Of a stretch of 47,451 bases of DNA, positions 23,248 through 30,566 are shown in pieces. Every line of letters begins with the position of its first letter. Position 1 is the first letter of the stretch. Location of the stretch: assembly GCA_964473715.1 (NCBI GenBank), contig CAYYQC010000002.1, positions 1-47,451 on the forward strand. Direction: 5' to 3'. The translations under genes were made by a program, and so were the position numbers. The DNA is from 2-12-FULL-41-16 sp964473715. GTDB lineage: Bacteria; Patescibacteriota; Patescibacteriia; Magasanikbacterales; UBA922. The notes under the pieces were generated by a model, which was given only the letters and a program-made list of their open reading frames with translations, was not told the DNA's origin and did no database searches.

Positions 23248-24429
23248 ATGGCACAAGACACAAGTACATCAAATTTTGGTGATTTGTTAAAAGATTTTTT
23301 TAGTAAGATTCCAGGTAATGGTGATCTTGTTAAAGGTAAAGTAATTTCCATTGACCGCGGCGAAGTTCGTATTGATATCGCTGGCATCATGGTTGGTGTG
23401 GTTCGTGGAGATGAACTCTTTGCTGAATCAAAACAATTTGGTGATGTAAAAGTTGGTGATGATGTAGAAGCCACTGTTGTTGGTGGTGAAAATGAATATG
23501 GTGAACTTGAACTTTCATTCCGCGTTGCTGGCCACCAAATGGTGTGGGAACGGATGGCTGAACTCAAGAAAGGTAATACTTCACTCATGGCTAAAGTTGT
23601 TTCTGCTAATAAAGGTGGTTTAATGCTCACTGTAGAAGGTGTGTCTGGTTTCTTGCCAGTTTCACAACTTAACCCAGATCATTACCCACGCGTTCCAGGT
23701 GGTGATAAGAATCGTATCTTGGATCACCTCCGCCAATTTATTGGTAAAGACCTTACTGTTCAAGTATTTGATGTAAACCCAGAAGAAGAAAAATTGATTT
23801 TGTCTGAAAAAACTCTTTGGGAAAATGAACAGAAATCTATTCTCGACCTTTACAAAGTTGGTGATTCAGTTTCTGGTACGATCTCTGCTCTTACTCCATT
23901 TGGTGCATTCATGAAATTTGGTGAAGGCCTTGAAGGTTTGGTGCATATTTCTGAAATCGTGTGGCAACGCATTGACCACCCTAAGGATATCCTTAAAGTT
24001 GGTGATGAAGTTAAAGCTCAAATTATTGATCTTAATAAATCAAAAATTTACCTTTCACTCAAGCGTTTGGTTGACGATCCTTGGAAAGCTGTAAAAGATC
24101 GTTATGCTGTTGGCCAAATTGTATCTGGTATCGTTCACAAGGTTGAACCTTTTGGTCTTATGGTTAAACTTGATGACCAAATCCATGGTTTGGCTCATAT
24201 CTCAGACTTGTCTGATAAGCCAGTTTCTGATCCAAAGAAATTCCTTGAAACTTTCCCACTTGGTGAACCTAAGAACTTTGAAATTATTTCCATGGAACCG
24301 GCCGAACACCGCCTTGGTCTTAAACTTGAAGGCGTAGCTGGTGCCAAGCGTACTCGTAAGAGTAAGGGCGATGGTAAAGAAGATTCTAAGGAAGAAAAAG
24401 CTGAAGTTTCAGAAGAAGCCGCAGCGTAA
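23248..24429 (+). CDS. rpsA: Ribosomal protein S1 (four S1 domains)
   Basis: A 393-residue protein with four tandem S1 RNA-binding domains, near residues 25-95, 112-185, 205-272 and 290-358. Domains 3 and 4 carry the best motifs (ALTPFGAFMKFG, GLVHISEI; VEPFGLMVKLD, GLAHISDLS). A charged Lys/Glu tail follows. E. coli S1 has six domains; four are usual in many other phyla. The strong Shine-Dalgarno sequence and marked preference for a narrow codon set (GGT, GTT, CTT, CAC) fit a highly expressed gene. A terminator follows. Confidence 0.92.
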   Translation: MAQDTSTSNFGDLLKDFFSKIPGNGDLVKGKVISIDRGEVRIDIAGIMVGVVRGDELFAESKQFGDVKVGDDVEATVVGGENEYGELELSFRVAGHQMVWERMAELKKGNTSLMAKVVSANKGGLMLTVEGVSGFLPVSQLNPDHYPRVPGGDKNRILDHLRQFIGKDLTVQVFDVNPEEEKLILSEKTLWENEQKSILDLYKVGDSVSGTISALTPFGAFMKFGEGLEGLVHISEIVWQRIDHPKDILKVGDEVKAQIIDLNKSKIYLSLKRLVDDPWKAVKDRYAVGQIVSGIVHKVEPFGLMVKLDDQIHGLAHISDLSDKPVSDPKKFLETFPLGEPKNFEIISMEPAEHRLGLKLEGVAGAKRTRKSKGDGKEDSKEEKAEVSEEAAA

Positions 24430-24432
24430 AGC

Positions 24433-24461
24433 TTGATTTAAACCGTGAAATAGCGTATAGT
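24433..24461 (+). promoter_or_regulatory. ftsH promoter overlapping the S1 terminator
   Basis: TTGATT (24433-24438) and TATAGT (24456-24461) are 17 nt apart. The -10 box is part of the 5' arm of the S1 terminator, and the predicted start site near 24468 falls in its 3' arm. Transcripts from this promoter would escape the hairpin. Confidence 0.55.
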
Positions 24462-24485
24462 ACATCAACTATACGCTATTTTTTT
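24448..24485 (+). terminator. Intrinsic terminator of rpsA
   Basis: AAATAGCGTATAGT pairs perfectly with ACTATACGCTATTT around ACATCA, followed by a run of T. It ends only 2 nt before the ftsH start codon. Confidence 0.88.
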
Positions 24486-24487
24486 AT

Positions 24488-26365
24488 ATGAAAAATTTAC
24501 TAAAAAACTTTGCTGTTATCATCCTTGTGTTGTTTGTCGCTGGTGCAATTTTCAATGTGATTAGTTTTGCCCAAACTAAACCAGAAGTCGTTGGTGTAAA
24601 TCGTTTGGTTACTGAAATTAATAATGACCAAGTAAAGATTGTAGAAGTAAGTGGAGATACTATTGCGGTGACTCTTAAGGACGAAAAGGCAAGACCGCTC
24701 GAAATTAAAAAAGAATTGAATCAATCTTTTTCTGAATTAATGGATAATTTGGGAGTTGACCAAGCCAAACTCCGTACTCTTGATATTCAAGTTAAAGATG
24801 AAAGCGGTTTTAAATATTGGGCCGCGGTTTTATTCCCTTATATATTATTGGCCGCATTACTCATGGCTGTATTGTATTTTGTTAGTCGCCAATTACAGGG
24901 CGTAAATAATCGGGCCATGATGTTTGGTCAAAGCACTGCCAAACAAGTAAAACCAGATGAAAAAAACGGTAAAAAAACTTTTGCCGATGTGGCTGGTGCT
25001 ATTGAAGCCAAAAATGAACTCATGGAAGTGGTTGATTTTCTCAAAGACCCAAAAAAGTTTGCAGCGGTTGGTGCTAAAATTCCACGTGGTGTTCTCTTGA
25101 TGGGTTCACCTGGTACTGGTAAAACATTGCTTGCCAAAGCTGTGGCTGGTGAAGCTGGTGTACCATTTTTCCACATGAGCGGTTCTGAATTTGTGGAAAT
25201 GTTTGTGGGTGTGGGTGCTAGTCGTGTTCGTGACTTATTTCAGAAAGCCAAAAAAGAAGCGCCGGCTATTATCTTTATTGATGAAATTGATGCCGTGGGA
25301 CGTAAGCGTGGTTCTGGTCTGGGTGGTTCTCATGATGAACGCGAACAAACACTCAATCAAATCTTAGTAGAAATGGATGGGTTTGAGCCAAACTCTGGAG
25401 TAATTATTGTGGGTGCTACCAATCGTCCTGATGTTCTTGACCCAGCCTTACTCCGCCCAGGTCGTTTTGATCGTCGGGTGGTTATTGACATGCCAGATAT
25501 TGAAGATCGTGAGGCAATTTTAAAAGTGCATGCTATTGGCAAACCTTTGGCCGCTTCTGTTTCACTTCGCCAAGTAGCTGAACGTACTCCAGGTTTTGCG
25601 GGTGCAGATTTGGATAATCTTTTAAATGAAGCCGCCATTAAAGTTGTTCGTGATGGTCGTAATGAAATTGGGCAGGATGATATTTTGCAAAGTATTGAAA
25701 AAGTATTGCTTGGACCAGAAAAGCGTTCACGAGTAATGACTAAAAAAGATAAAGAAATGACTGCGTATCATGAAGGTGGTCATGCGTTGGTAGGACACTT
25801 TTTGGAACATTCAGATCCTGTGCGCAAAGTTTCGATTATTGGTCGTGGTATGGCTGGTGGTTACACGCTCAGCATGCCGCAAACTGATACACACTATCGT
25901 ACACTTGCTAAATTCCGCGATGATTTGGCCATGATGCTTGGTGGTTATGTAGCTGAACAAATGATTTATGGAACTAATCAATTAACCACTGGTCCATCAA
26001 GTGATTTGAAAAAAGCCACTTCTACTGCCACGGCCATGATTATGCAATATGGTATGAGTGACAAACTTGGTCCTCGCCAATATGGAGATAATGAAGGTTT
26101 AATTTTCTTGGCCGAAGAAATTCATAGTAAGAAAAATTACTCAGATAAAACCGCAGAACTAATTGATTCAGAAATTAATCGTTTGCTTGAAGAAGCCAAA
26201 GTGCGTGCTACCGAGGTGCTTACTAAGCACCGCGCTGAACTCGACAAATTAGTCCAAGTACTTTTGGAAAAAGAAACTGTAGAACAAGAAGAATTTGCCG
26301 CGGTCATGGGTGGCCCTGCCAAAAAAGCAGAAGATGCTGGTCCAGCGGTGGATATTGTTGGTTAA
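24488..26365 (+). CDS. ftsH: ATP-dependent zinc metalloprotease FtsH
   Basis: A 625-residue membrane AAA+ protease. Two transmembrane helices (about 7-28 and 112-133) flank a short periplasmic domain. The AAA module has Walker A GSPGTGKT (206-213), Walker B IIFIDEIDAVG and the second-region-of-homology motif NRPDVLDPALLRPGRFDR. The zinc site is HEGGH near 428 (AYHEGGHALVGHF). It degrades misfolded membrane proteins and short-lived regulators. Length and order are typical. No strong Shine-Dalgarno sequence precedes the start. Confidence 0.96.
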   Translation: MKNLLKNFAVIILVLFVAGAIFNVISFAQTKPEVVGVNRLVTEINNDQVKIVEVSGDTIAVTLKDEKARPLEIKKELNQSFSELMDNLGVDQAKLRTLDIQVKDESGFKYWAAVLFPYILLAALLMAVLYFVSRQLQGVNNRAMMFGQSTAKQVKPDEKNGKKTFADVAGAIEAKNELMEVVDFLKDPKKFAAVGAKIPRGVLLMGSPGTGKTLLAKAVAGEAGVPFFHMSGSEFVEMFVGVGASRVRDLFQKAKKEAPAIIFIDEIDAVGRKRGSGLGGSHDEREQTLNQILVEMDGFEPNSGVIIVGATNRPDVLDPALLRPGRFDRRVVIDMPDIEDREAILKVHAIGKPLAASVSLRQVAERTPGFAGADLDNLLNEAAIKVVRDGRNEIGQDDILQSIEKVLLGPEKRSRVMTKKDKEMTAYHEGGHALVGHFLEHSDPVRKVSIIGRGMAGGYTLSMPQTDTHYRTLAKFRDDLAMMLGGYVAEQMIYGTNQLTTGPSSDLKKATSTATAMIMQYGMSDKLGPRQYGDNEGLIFLAEEIHSKKNYSDKTAELIDSEINRLLEEAKVRATEVLTKHRAELDKLVQVLLEKETVEQEEFAAVMGGPAKKAEDAGPAVDIVG

Positions 26366-26383
26366 AGAAAATATTTGTTTGGG

Positions 26384-26407
26384 AAACTAGGACTACAATC
26401 CTAGTTT
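26384..26407. terminator. Terminator between ftsH and the PIN toxin gene
   Basis: AAACTAGG pairs with CCTAGTTT around ACTACAAT, followed by T-rich sequence on the plus strand. The hairpin overlaps the stop codon of the convergent PIN-domain gene. Confidence 0.75.
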
Positions 26408-26785
26408 TTCTTTTTCTAGGATTTTTAAATTGGGAATACCAGAAAAATCCTTGGTATTAAAAGTCATTAAATCATAATTAAGATTGAGCGCAGTGGCAGC
26501 AATCATCAGATCGGCTCGTTTACGTCGATTTGGCCTAGTTCTGGCTAGTAGCCCAGCTTTTTCACTAATTGCATGGTCAAAGGAAATTACTTTAAAACAT
26601 TCGATAGTAGCTTTCAAATCTTTTTCCTCAGAATCAGACATTCCAGGCATGGCATATAATTCGCAAATACTAACAGTAGATACACCTAACCAGTTAGTCT
26701 CTTTTTGTAATTCAAATAAAAGTGCTGGACCTTTTTTGAGAACATCAATAATAACATTAGTATCAACTAAAATTCCAAATGACAT
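26393..26785 (-). CDS. PIN-domain ribonuclease toxin (VapC-like)
   Basis: A 130-residue protein started at MSFGILVD, because AAAGGAAAATAT lies just upstream; 11 codons upstream is another in-frame start that lacks a site. PIN acidic residues are visible: Asp in ILVDTNVIID, Glu in VSICELYAM, Asp in KRADLMIAATA and Asp in FNTKDFSG. These hold Mg2+ for RNA cleavage. Typical VapC length. It is co-directional with a short basic protein 33 nt upstream, presumably its antitoxin. Confidence 0.85.
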   Translation of the reverse strand: MSFGILVDTNVIIDVLKKGPALLFELQKETNWLGVSTVSICELYAMPGMSDSEEKDLKATIECFKVISFDHAISEKAGLLARTRPNRRKRADLMIAATALNLNYDLMTFNTKDFSGIPNLKILEKEKLGL

Positions 26786-26818
26786 ATATTTTCCTTTCCA
26801 CCCAAGAAGATAATTCAC

Positions 26819-26986
26819 TTAACCCCAAAGAGATTTACGAGCTTTAGCTAGATTTTCTTCAGTAAATTTATAACCAAAAGTTTTGTGAATTTTCCAAACA
26901 GATTTAATAAGCGCATCAAAATCAGTACCAGCAGGTTTTTTCTGGGCTCTTTTTTTAGATTTAGATTTTGCAACAATTTTTTTCAT
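26819..26986 (-). CDS. Short basic protein, presumed antitoxin of the PIN toxin
   Basis: A 55-residue protein started at MKKIVAK; a start 7 codons upstream would fall in the promoter. The N-terminal third is Lys-rich (AKSKSKKRAQKKPAG) and the C-terminal part contains YKFTEENLAKARKSLWG. It has no recognisable AbrB, RHH or Phd DNA-binding fold, so the antitoxin call rests on size, order and the operator-like repeat over its promoter. Confidence 0.6.
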   Translation of the reverse strand: MKKIVAKSKSKKRAQKKPAGTDFDALIKSVWKIHKTFGYKFTEENLAKARKSLWG

Positions 26987-26993
26987 ATAATAT

Positions 26994-27026
26994 GTGAATA
27001 TTATCACAAAAAACGTGCTCAGTCAA
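26994..27026 (-). promoter_or_regulatory. Promoter and operator-like repeat of the toxin-antitoxin pair
   Basis: TTGACT (complement of 27021-27026) and TAATAT (complement of 26998-27003) are 17 nt apart. The -10 lies inside the imperfect inverted repeat GTGAATATTATCAC (26994-27007), a natural place for autorepression. The start site falls about 5 nt before the antitoxin ATG, giving a nearly leaderless mRNA. Confidence 0.6.
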
Positions 27027-27071
27027 TGTAAAATATTTTCGCTAAATTTAGAAAAAATAATTATTTTAAAA

Positions 27072-27104
27072 ATAAAAAATCACACAATATATAAAATTAT
27101 GTGA
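27072..27104 (-). terminator. Terminator of island 2 cassette 1
   Basis: On the minus strand TCACATAAT pairs with ATTGTGTGA, followed by TTTTTTATTTTT. It is at the same wrapper position as the terminator of cassette 2 (28592-28620) but has a different stem. Confidence 0.65.
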
Positions 27105-27124
27105 ATAACATGTTAACAAATACA

Positions 27125-27160
27125 GCTCCTTTGATTACAAATAATTATAATCACAGGAGC
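27125..27160 (-). repeat. 3' wrapper hairpin of cassette 1
   Basis: GCTCCT..GATT pairs with AATC..AGGAGC. On the minus strand the loop side reads TATAATTATTTGTAATCA, related to the TTGTAGTTAGAA motif of the other wrapper hairpins. It lies between the GC-rich fold and the terminator. Confidence 0.75.
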
Positions 27161-27163
27161 CGC

Positions 27164-27244
27164 GGAGAGATGAACGTTGCGACCCGATGTCAGACCAGCG
27201 CGCGAAGCGCTGAAATCTGAACAGTCGAATCCGTTCATCTCTCC
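27164..27244 (-). ncRNA. 81 nt conserved GC-rich fold in the 3' UTR of cassette 1
   Basis: The outer stem is a perfect 13 bp inverted repeat, GGAGAGATGAACG with CGTTCATCTCTCC. The inner stem is TCAGA/TCTGA with a tip AGCGC-gcgaa-GCGCT. Apart from the tip it is nearly identical to 28661-28740. It begins right after the gene's 3' inverted repeat. Whether it acts as RNA or DNA is unknown. Confidence 0.75.
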
Positions 27245-27246
27245 GA

Positions 27247-27259
27247 AACCCTTTACTGC
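27247..27259 (-). repeat. Inner inverted repeat of cassette 1, 3' copy
   Basis: AACCCTTTACTGC is the exact reverse complement of 28404-28416. The sequence contains the stop codon of the gene (TAA, complement of 27253-27255). Confidence 0.85.
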
Positions 27260-28323
27260 GGCGGTTGTGCGTCGAACGCGATCACGACGTCCTCGCCGCT
27301 GCCCGTGAGGACGAGCGGCACTGCGTAGTCGCACCCGTTCCGGGCCTGGAATCGCTCGTTCGCGATCGTCTCCTTTTCGAAGCCCGAGAGATTCTCCCAG
27401 TCCGTACCCCAGATTTCGAACCAGCAGCCGGTGACGTTCTCGTAGACGAATGTCCCGCCGACCGCGAAGAGTTGTGAAGTCTTCGGGGGGAACGGGTTGT
27501 TGATTCCGCTGCTGCACTGGATCTCGATGATCTGTGCCTCGTCCGAGACGTTGGTCAGGGTGACGTGGGTCTGCGTATAGAACGAGGGGACACAGACCAG
27601 GAGCTCGGTGAAAACGCATTTGCCGATATCGGAGTCGCAGACGTCATCCGTGCCCCAGTCACCGTCGTTGCAGATGATCGGGAGGTTGCTACACCCGCCA
27701 GTGCCAGGGCTGCTCCAGGCGTTGTCGTTGGTGCACGGATTCCCGTCATCACAGAGTGCCTTGCACTCGGCGTTGTCGGGATCGGCCTCGTAGACGCATT
27801 CGCCGTCACCGAAGCAGCTGTCCTTTGTGCACCAATCGTTGTCATTGCAGATGCCCAACGACGTGTGCTGGCAGAAGCCGGCCCAGTTGCACATGTCGAT
27901 GTTGCAGCCGTTGCCGTCCTCACACTGCTCGTTCGTCGTGCACTTGACGTCACCTTCGGTTGAGTCCGTGGCATCACTGCCGTAGGACGAGTCGGTCATG
28001 TCCGTGGAGTCGGTCGTGTCGACCTCCTCGCTTGCGACGGGCCCGTCCGTGCCGTCAGTGGTGTCCGTCGAGTCCGTCGAATCGGTGACCGCGGTCCCGT
28101 CCGTGGCATTGCTGCCGTCGGTGGAATCCGTGGTCTCGTCCGAGTCCACGCTGTCCGTCGCGTCGGAGCCGTCCGTGTAGTCGATCGCATCGGTTGCGTC
28201 GGTCGGGTCGAACCCGTCCGTCGAGTCGGTGCTGTCCGAAGACTGGACGTTATTGGTTGCGACAGTCGTGGGATCAGCTTCGTGACAGGCAACGAGAACG
28301 AGACAAAGGAAAAGAAAACGCAT
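27253..28323 (-). CDS. Secreted Cys-rich lipoprotein with Thr-Asp-rich stalk
   Basis: A 356-residue protein with a lipoprotein signal peptide (MRFLFLCLVLVAC, lipobox LVAC, lipidated Cys13). Next comes a low-complexity stalk of about 95 residues built from TDSTDG/TDATD units. Three to four Cys-rich units of the CxDGNxCTxDxC type follow (residues about 128-240; similar to Dictyostelium CTDC-type repeats common in Myxococcota secreted proteins), then a C-terminal beta-rich domain of about 115 residues with GCWFEIWGTDWENLS. GAGGAGAG precedes the start. GC-rich codons differ sharply from host genes. Likely a surface adhesin or binding protein acquired by transfer. Confidence 0.85.
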   Translation of the reverse strand: MRFLFLCLVLVACHEADPTTVATNNVQSSDSTDSTDGFDPTDATDAIDYTDGSDATDSVDSDETTDSTDGSNATDGTAVTDSTDSTDTTDGTDGPVASEEVDTTDSTDMTDSSYGSDATDSTEGDVKCTTNEQCEDGNGCNIDMCNWAGFCQHTSLGICNDNDWCTKDSCFGDGECVYEADPDNAECKALCDDGNPCTNDNAWSSPGTGGCSNLPIICNDGDWGTDDVCDSDIGKCVFTELLVCVPSFYTQTHVTLTNVSDEAQIIEIQCSSGINNPFPPKTSQLFAVGGTFVYENVTGCWFEIWGTDWENLSGFEKETIANERFQARNGCDYAVPLVLTGSGEDVVIAFDAQPPQ

Positions 28324-28403
28324 GGGAACTCTCCTCGATATGGACGCTATGAAATGCGCCCGTTGGTGGTTTTTGTCAGCCAGCTACCTGATCTGACGGT
28401 TTT

Positions 28404-28416
28404 GCAGTAAAGGGTT
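28404..28416 (+). repeat. Inner inverted repeat of cassette 1, 5' copy
   Basis: GCAGTAAAGGGTT, the exact reverse complement of 27247-27259. It lies about 80 nt upstream of the start codon in the predicted 5' UTR, so the two mRNA ends could pair over 13 bp. Confidence 0.85.
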
Positions 28417-28468
28417 ATGCCCTTCCTGTTTCTAACCACAAGATTTATGGGTAGAATAGGGAGGGCAT
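28417..28468 (-). repeat. 5' wrapper hairpin of cassette 1
   Basis: A long imperfect stem begins ATGCCCT/AGGGCAT and continues with G-U pairs and small bulges to a loop. On the minus strand the loop side contains TTGTGGTTAGAA. The homologous hairpin of cassette 2 keeps the fold with different stem bases. Confidence 0.8.
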
Positions 28469-28489
28469 TTTTGTAAAGAGCAACCGGAG

Positions 28490-28518
28490 AGTATAGCAGA
28501 AAATAGGCCTTTTGTCAA
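28490..28518 (-). promoter_or_regulatory. Near-consensus promoter of cassette 1
   Basis: TTGACA (complement of 28513-28518), 17 nt, TATACT (complement of 28490-28495). The downstream TTGCTCTTTACAA is shared with cassette 2 apart from small changes. The predicted 5' UTR is about 160 nt. Confidence 0.85.
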
Positions 28519-28591
28519 TATTTTAGCTTAAATAAGCAAAAATTTGGCTAAAATACCATAAAATACTAGACAACCAGAAAATCAGGCAAAT

Positions 28592-28620
28592 AAAAAACTA
28601 GGGTAAATCCCTAGTTTTTT
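28592..28620. terminator. Terminator of island 2 cassette 2
   Basis: AAAAAACTAGGG pairs perfectly with CCCTAGTTTTTT around TAAAT. It lies about 75 bp beyond the cassette 1 promoter, so the two cassettes are separate transcription units in tandem. Confidence 0.88.
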
Positions 28621-28621
28621 A

Positions 28622-28658
28622 GGCTCTTCTAACTACAATTTTTATAATTAGAAGAGCC
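28622..28658 (-). repeat. 3' wrapper hairpin of cassette 2
   Basis: GGCTCTTCTAA pairs perfectly with TTAGAAGAGCC. The minus-strand loop side carries TTGTAGTTAGAA, identical over 12 nt to that of the 5' hairpin of the same cassette at 30580-30634. Confidence 0.82.
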
Positions 28659-28660
28659 GC

Positions 28661-28740
28661 GGAGAGATGAACGTTGCGACCCGATGTCAGACGTGCGCTC
28701 GTTGCGCCGCGTCTGAACAATCGAATCCGTTCATCTCTCC
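28661..28740 (-). ncRNA. 80 nt conserved GC-rich fold in the 3' UTR of cassette 2
   Basis: The outer 13 bp stem is identical to that of cassette 1 (GGAGAGATGAACG/CGTTCATCTCTCC). The inner stem is TCAGACG/CGTCTGA with tip GCGC-tcgtt-GCGC. The tip bases differ from cassette 1 but pairing is kept. Confidence 0.75.
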
Positions 28741-28743
28741 GGT

Positions 28744-28755
28744 ACCCTCTACTGC
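28744..28755 (-). repeat. Inner inverted repeat of cassette 2, 3' copy
   Basis: ACCCTCTACTGC is the exact reverse complement of 30567-30578. Compared with cassette 1 one T-A pair is replaced by C-G on both sides, a compensatory change. Confidence 0.82.
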
Positions 28756-28762
28756 CCGACCG

Positions 28763-30493
28763 TTACGGCGCCGTGTTGAACGACACCACGCACGCGCCCC
28801 AGGCATCGGTGGTTACCGAGATGGGGACCTCCTGGCCACAGGCGTTGAGTCCGACCATCGCTTGTTTGCAAGCCGCGAGCTTTTGAGCCTGTGTTGTCAT
28901 GGCGCCCCAGTTGACGGGGATGCCATTCAGGTTCTTGAGCCAGCAGTAGAAGCCGGACGCCGATTGGTCGTAGAGATCGGTGCCGACCGTGCCCGTGTAT
29001 GTGGACTCGGAAGACTGACCGATGTCGGTGAATCTGCCCTGACAAGAGAAGCTGACCAGAGGACGAATTCCCGCGCCAGCGGTCTTGCTGGAGAGCGAAC
29101 ATGAAACCGGCGGGACGCATCCCGAGATCGTCGCGAAGACGCATCCCGAAGCGGGGTTGCAGGAGTCGGTCGTGCACGCGTTGTTGTCGTTGCACACGAC
29201 CGCCGTGCCGCCGCACACCTTGTTCGCACACACGTCGTTGGACGTGCACGCGCTGCCGTCGTTACATGTCGCGGTGTTCGCGGCATTTACGCAGGCGCCC
29301 GTCGCTCCGTCGCAGGAGTCCGTGGTACACGGCTTCCCGTCGTCGCAGCTCTTGGTCGTATTGACGCATGCCCCGCTGGCGTCGCACGAGTCGGTGGTAC
29401 AGGCGTTGTTGTCGTTGCAGGTCTTGCCCGCATTGACGCAGTCGCCGGTGACCGAATCGCACGAATCCGTGGTACAGGAATTGCCGTCATCGCAGTTCTT
29501 GGCCGTGCTTGCGCAGGCCCCCGTGCTCGCGACGCACGAGTCGATGGTGCAGAGTGCTCCATCGTTGCAGGTCTTCGCCGTGTTGAGGCATCCGCCCGTT
29601 GCTCCGTTGCAGGAGTCGTTGGTACAGGCGTTCCCGTCATCGCACGACTTGAGCGTGTTGGAGCATTTGAAGGGGGCTTCGAGACAGGTATCGACGGTGC
29701 ATGGATTGTTGTCCGCGCAGAACGTGTCGGCGTAGTTCGCACCGGCTACGCACATCCCGCTCGAGCAGAACTCGTTGTAGGTGCAGTTGAGCCCGTCGTC
29801 GCACGCGAGGCCTTCGTTGGTTGAGGTGTTTTCGCACTCCTGGGTTGTGGGGTTGAAGGTGTCGAGTGTGCATGGGTTGCCGTCCTGGCAGTCCACATCC
29901 GCGTCTTCTAGGCACATGAACGCCGCGTCGTCGCAGCCGTTCGGGCAGAACCGAGTCTCGGTCCAAACGCGATCGCAGTATCCGTCGGGCATACACCCTT
30001 CGGTCCACGACATCTCGCTGGCGTAGGAGCACTGGGTCTGGACCTGCGTCTCGCACTGATCGTCAGTGTCGCAGGGTGTGCAGTTCCACCGCTCGTAGCT
30101 GACACAAAGGCCAGAGTACGAGCAGTAGTCGACGGTGCAGCCGTCGCCGTCCTCGCACTCGCTGTCGAACTTGCACGTGGGCGGCGTGTGGACGCAGGCC
30201 TTCGCCGGGTCCTTGTCGGCCGTGAACCCATCGAGGGTGGTTGGGTCTCCGTCGTCGCAGGAGAATTTCTCGAACTCACATCGTCCGAGTTTGTATGGGG
30301 TTTTGGTGAATCCCACGCAAGTCCAGGACTTGTAGTGGTTGGCGAGGCCGACTCGGACGCGACAGTCCGTGTTACTACGGCACGCGTAGGTCGTCTTCTC
30401 GACGACCACCTTTGCCGGAGTCACACTCACTTGTGCACTGGCCGTCATGGCCAGGCACATGGCCGCGAAAGCGACCAAAATATTGCGAAACAT
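28763..30493 (-). CDS. Large secreted Cys-rich repeat protein
   Basis: A 576-residue protein started at MFRNILVAF, since AAGGGAGAAATCCACA lies just upstream. A Sec signal peptide ends at TASA before QVSV. About 14 Cys-rich modules follow, most with the pattern C(D/N)DGNxCTxDSCxxxTGxC, some 24-25 residues apart in the central part (Dictyostelium CTDC-like repeats, also frequent in Myxococcota). The C-terminal 110 residues form a different domain (SYQGRF-type region, with YCWLKNLNGIPVNWG). Many disulfides imply an oxidising extracellular location. GC-rich codons contrast with the host. Probably a surface or predation/adhesion protein; function not determined. Confidence 0.85.
   Translation of the reverse strand: MFRNILVAFAAMCLAMTASAQVSVTPAKVVVEKTTYACRSNTDCRVRVGLANHYKSWTCVGFTKTPYKLGRCEFEKFSCDDGDPTTLDGFTADKDPAKACVHTPPTCKFDSECEDGDGCTVDYCSYSGLCVSYERWNCTPCDTDDQCETQVQTQCSYASEMSWTEGCMPDGYCDRVWTETRFCPNGCDDAAFMCLEDADVDCQDGNPCTLDTFNPTTQECENTSTNEGLACDDGLNCTYNEFCSSGMCVAGANYADTFCADNNPCTVDTCLEAPFKCSNTLKSCDDGNACTNDSCNGATGGCLNTAKTCNDGALCTIDSCVASTGACASTAKNCDDGNSCTTDSCDSVTGDCVNAGKTCNDNNACTTDSCDASGACVNTTKSCDDGKPCTTDSCDGATGACVNAANTATCNDGSACTSNDVCANKVCGGTAVVCNDNNACTTDSCNPASGCVFATISGCVPPVSCSLSSKTAGAGIRPLVSFSCQGRFTDIGQSSESTYTGTVGTDLYDQSASGFYCWLKNLNGIPVNWGAMTTQAQKLAACKQAMVGLNACGQEVPISVTTDAWGACVVSFNTAP
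29180..29660 (-). repeat. Tandem 72-75 bp coding repeats
   Basis: Seven successive Cys-rich units of 24-25 residues within the large secreted protein are recognisable at DNA level by recurring segments such as GAGTCGGTGGTACA and TTGTCGTTGCA on the plus strand. Such repeats may expand or contract by recombination. Confidence 0.75.
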
Positions 30494-30566
30494 TGTGGAT
30501 TTCTCCCTTGTCTTGCGCAGTGGCATTTTGCGCGTCATTGTTGTTGTGTTTTTTGCGGGGTTAGCC

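Noticed and set aside
27164..27244. A real tRNA gene in the 80 nt GC-rich fold
   Set aside because: A T-arm-like and acceptor-like segment exist, but there is no D-arm and no anticodon arm with a 7 nt loop, and the 13 bp outer stem is too long.
27125..28740. Integron attC sites between cassettes
   Set aside because: attC sites conserve only short R and L boxes; here whole stems and loops are conserved, no RYYYAAC/GTTRRRY pair is at the right place, and no integron integrase with its extra domain is present.
29180..29660. CRISPR array
   Set aside because: The 72-75 bp repeats are in frame, code for Cys-rich units, and have no constant repeat with unique spacers. No cas genes are nearby.
28763..30493. 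Diversity-generating retroelement target
   Set aside because: No reverse transcriptase or template repeat; variation between units looks like ordinary tandem repeat divergence.
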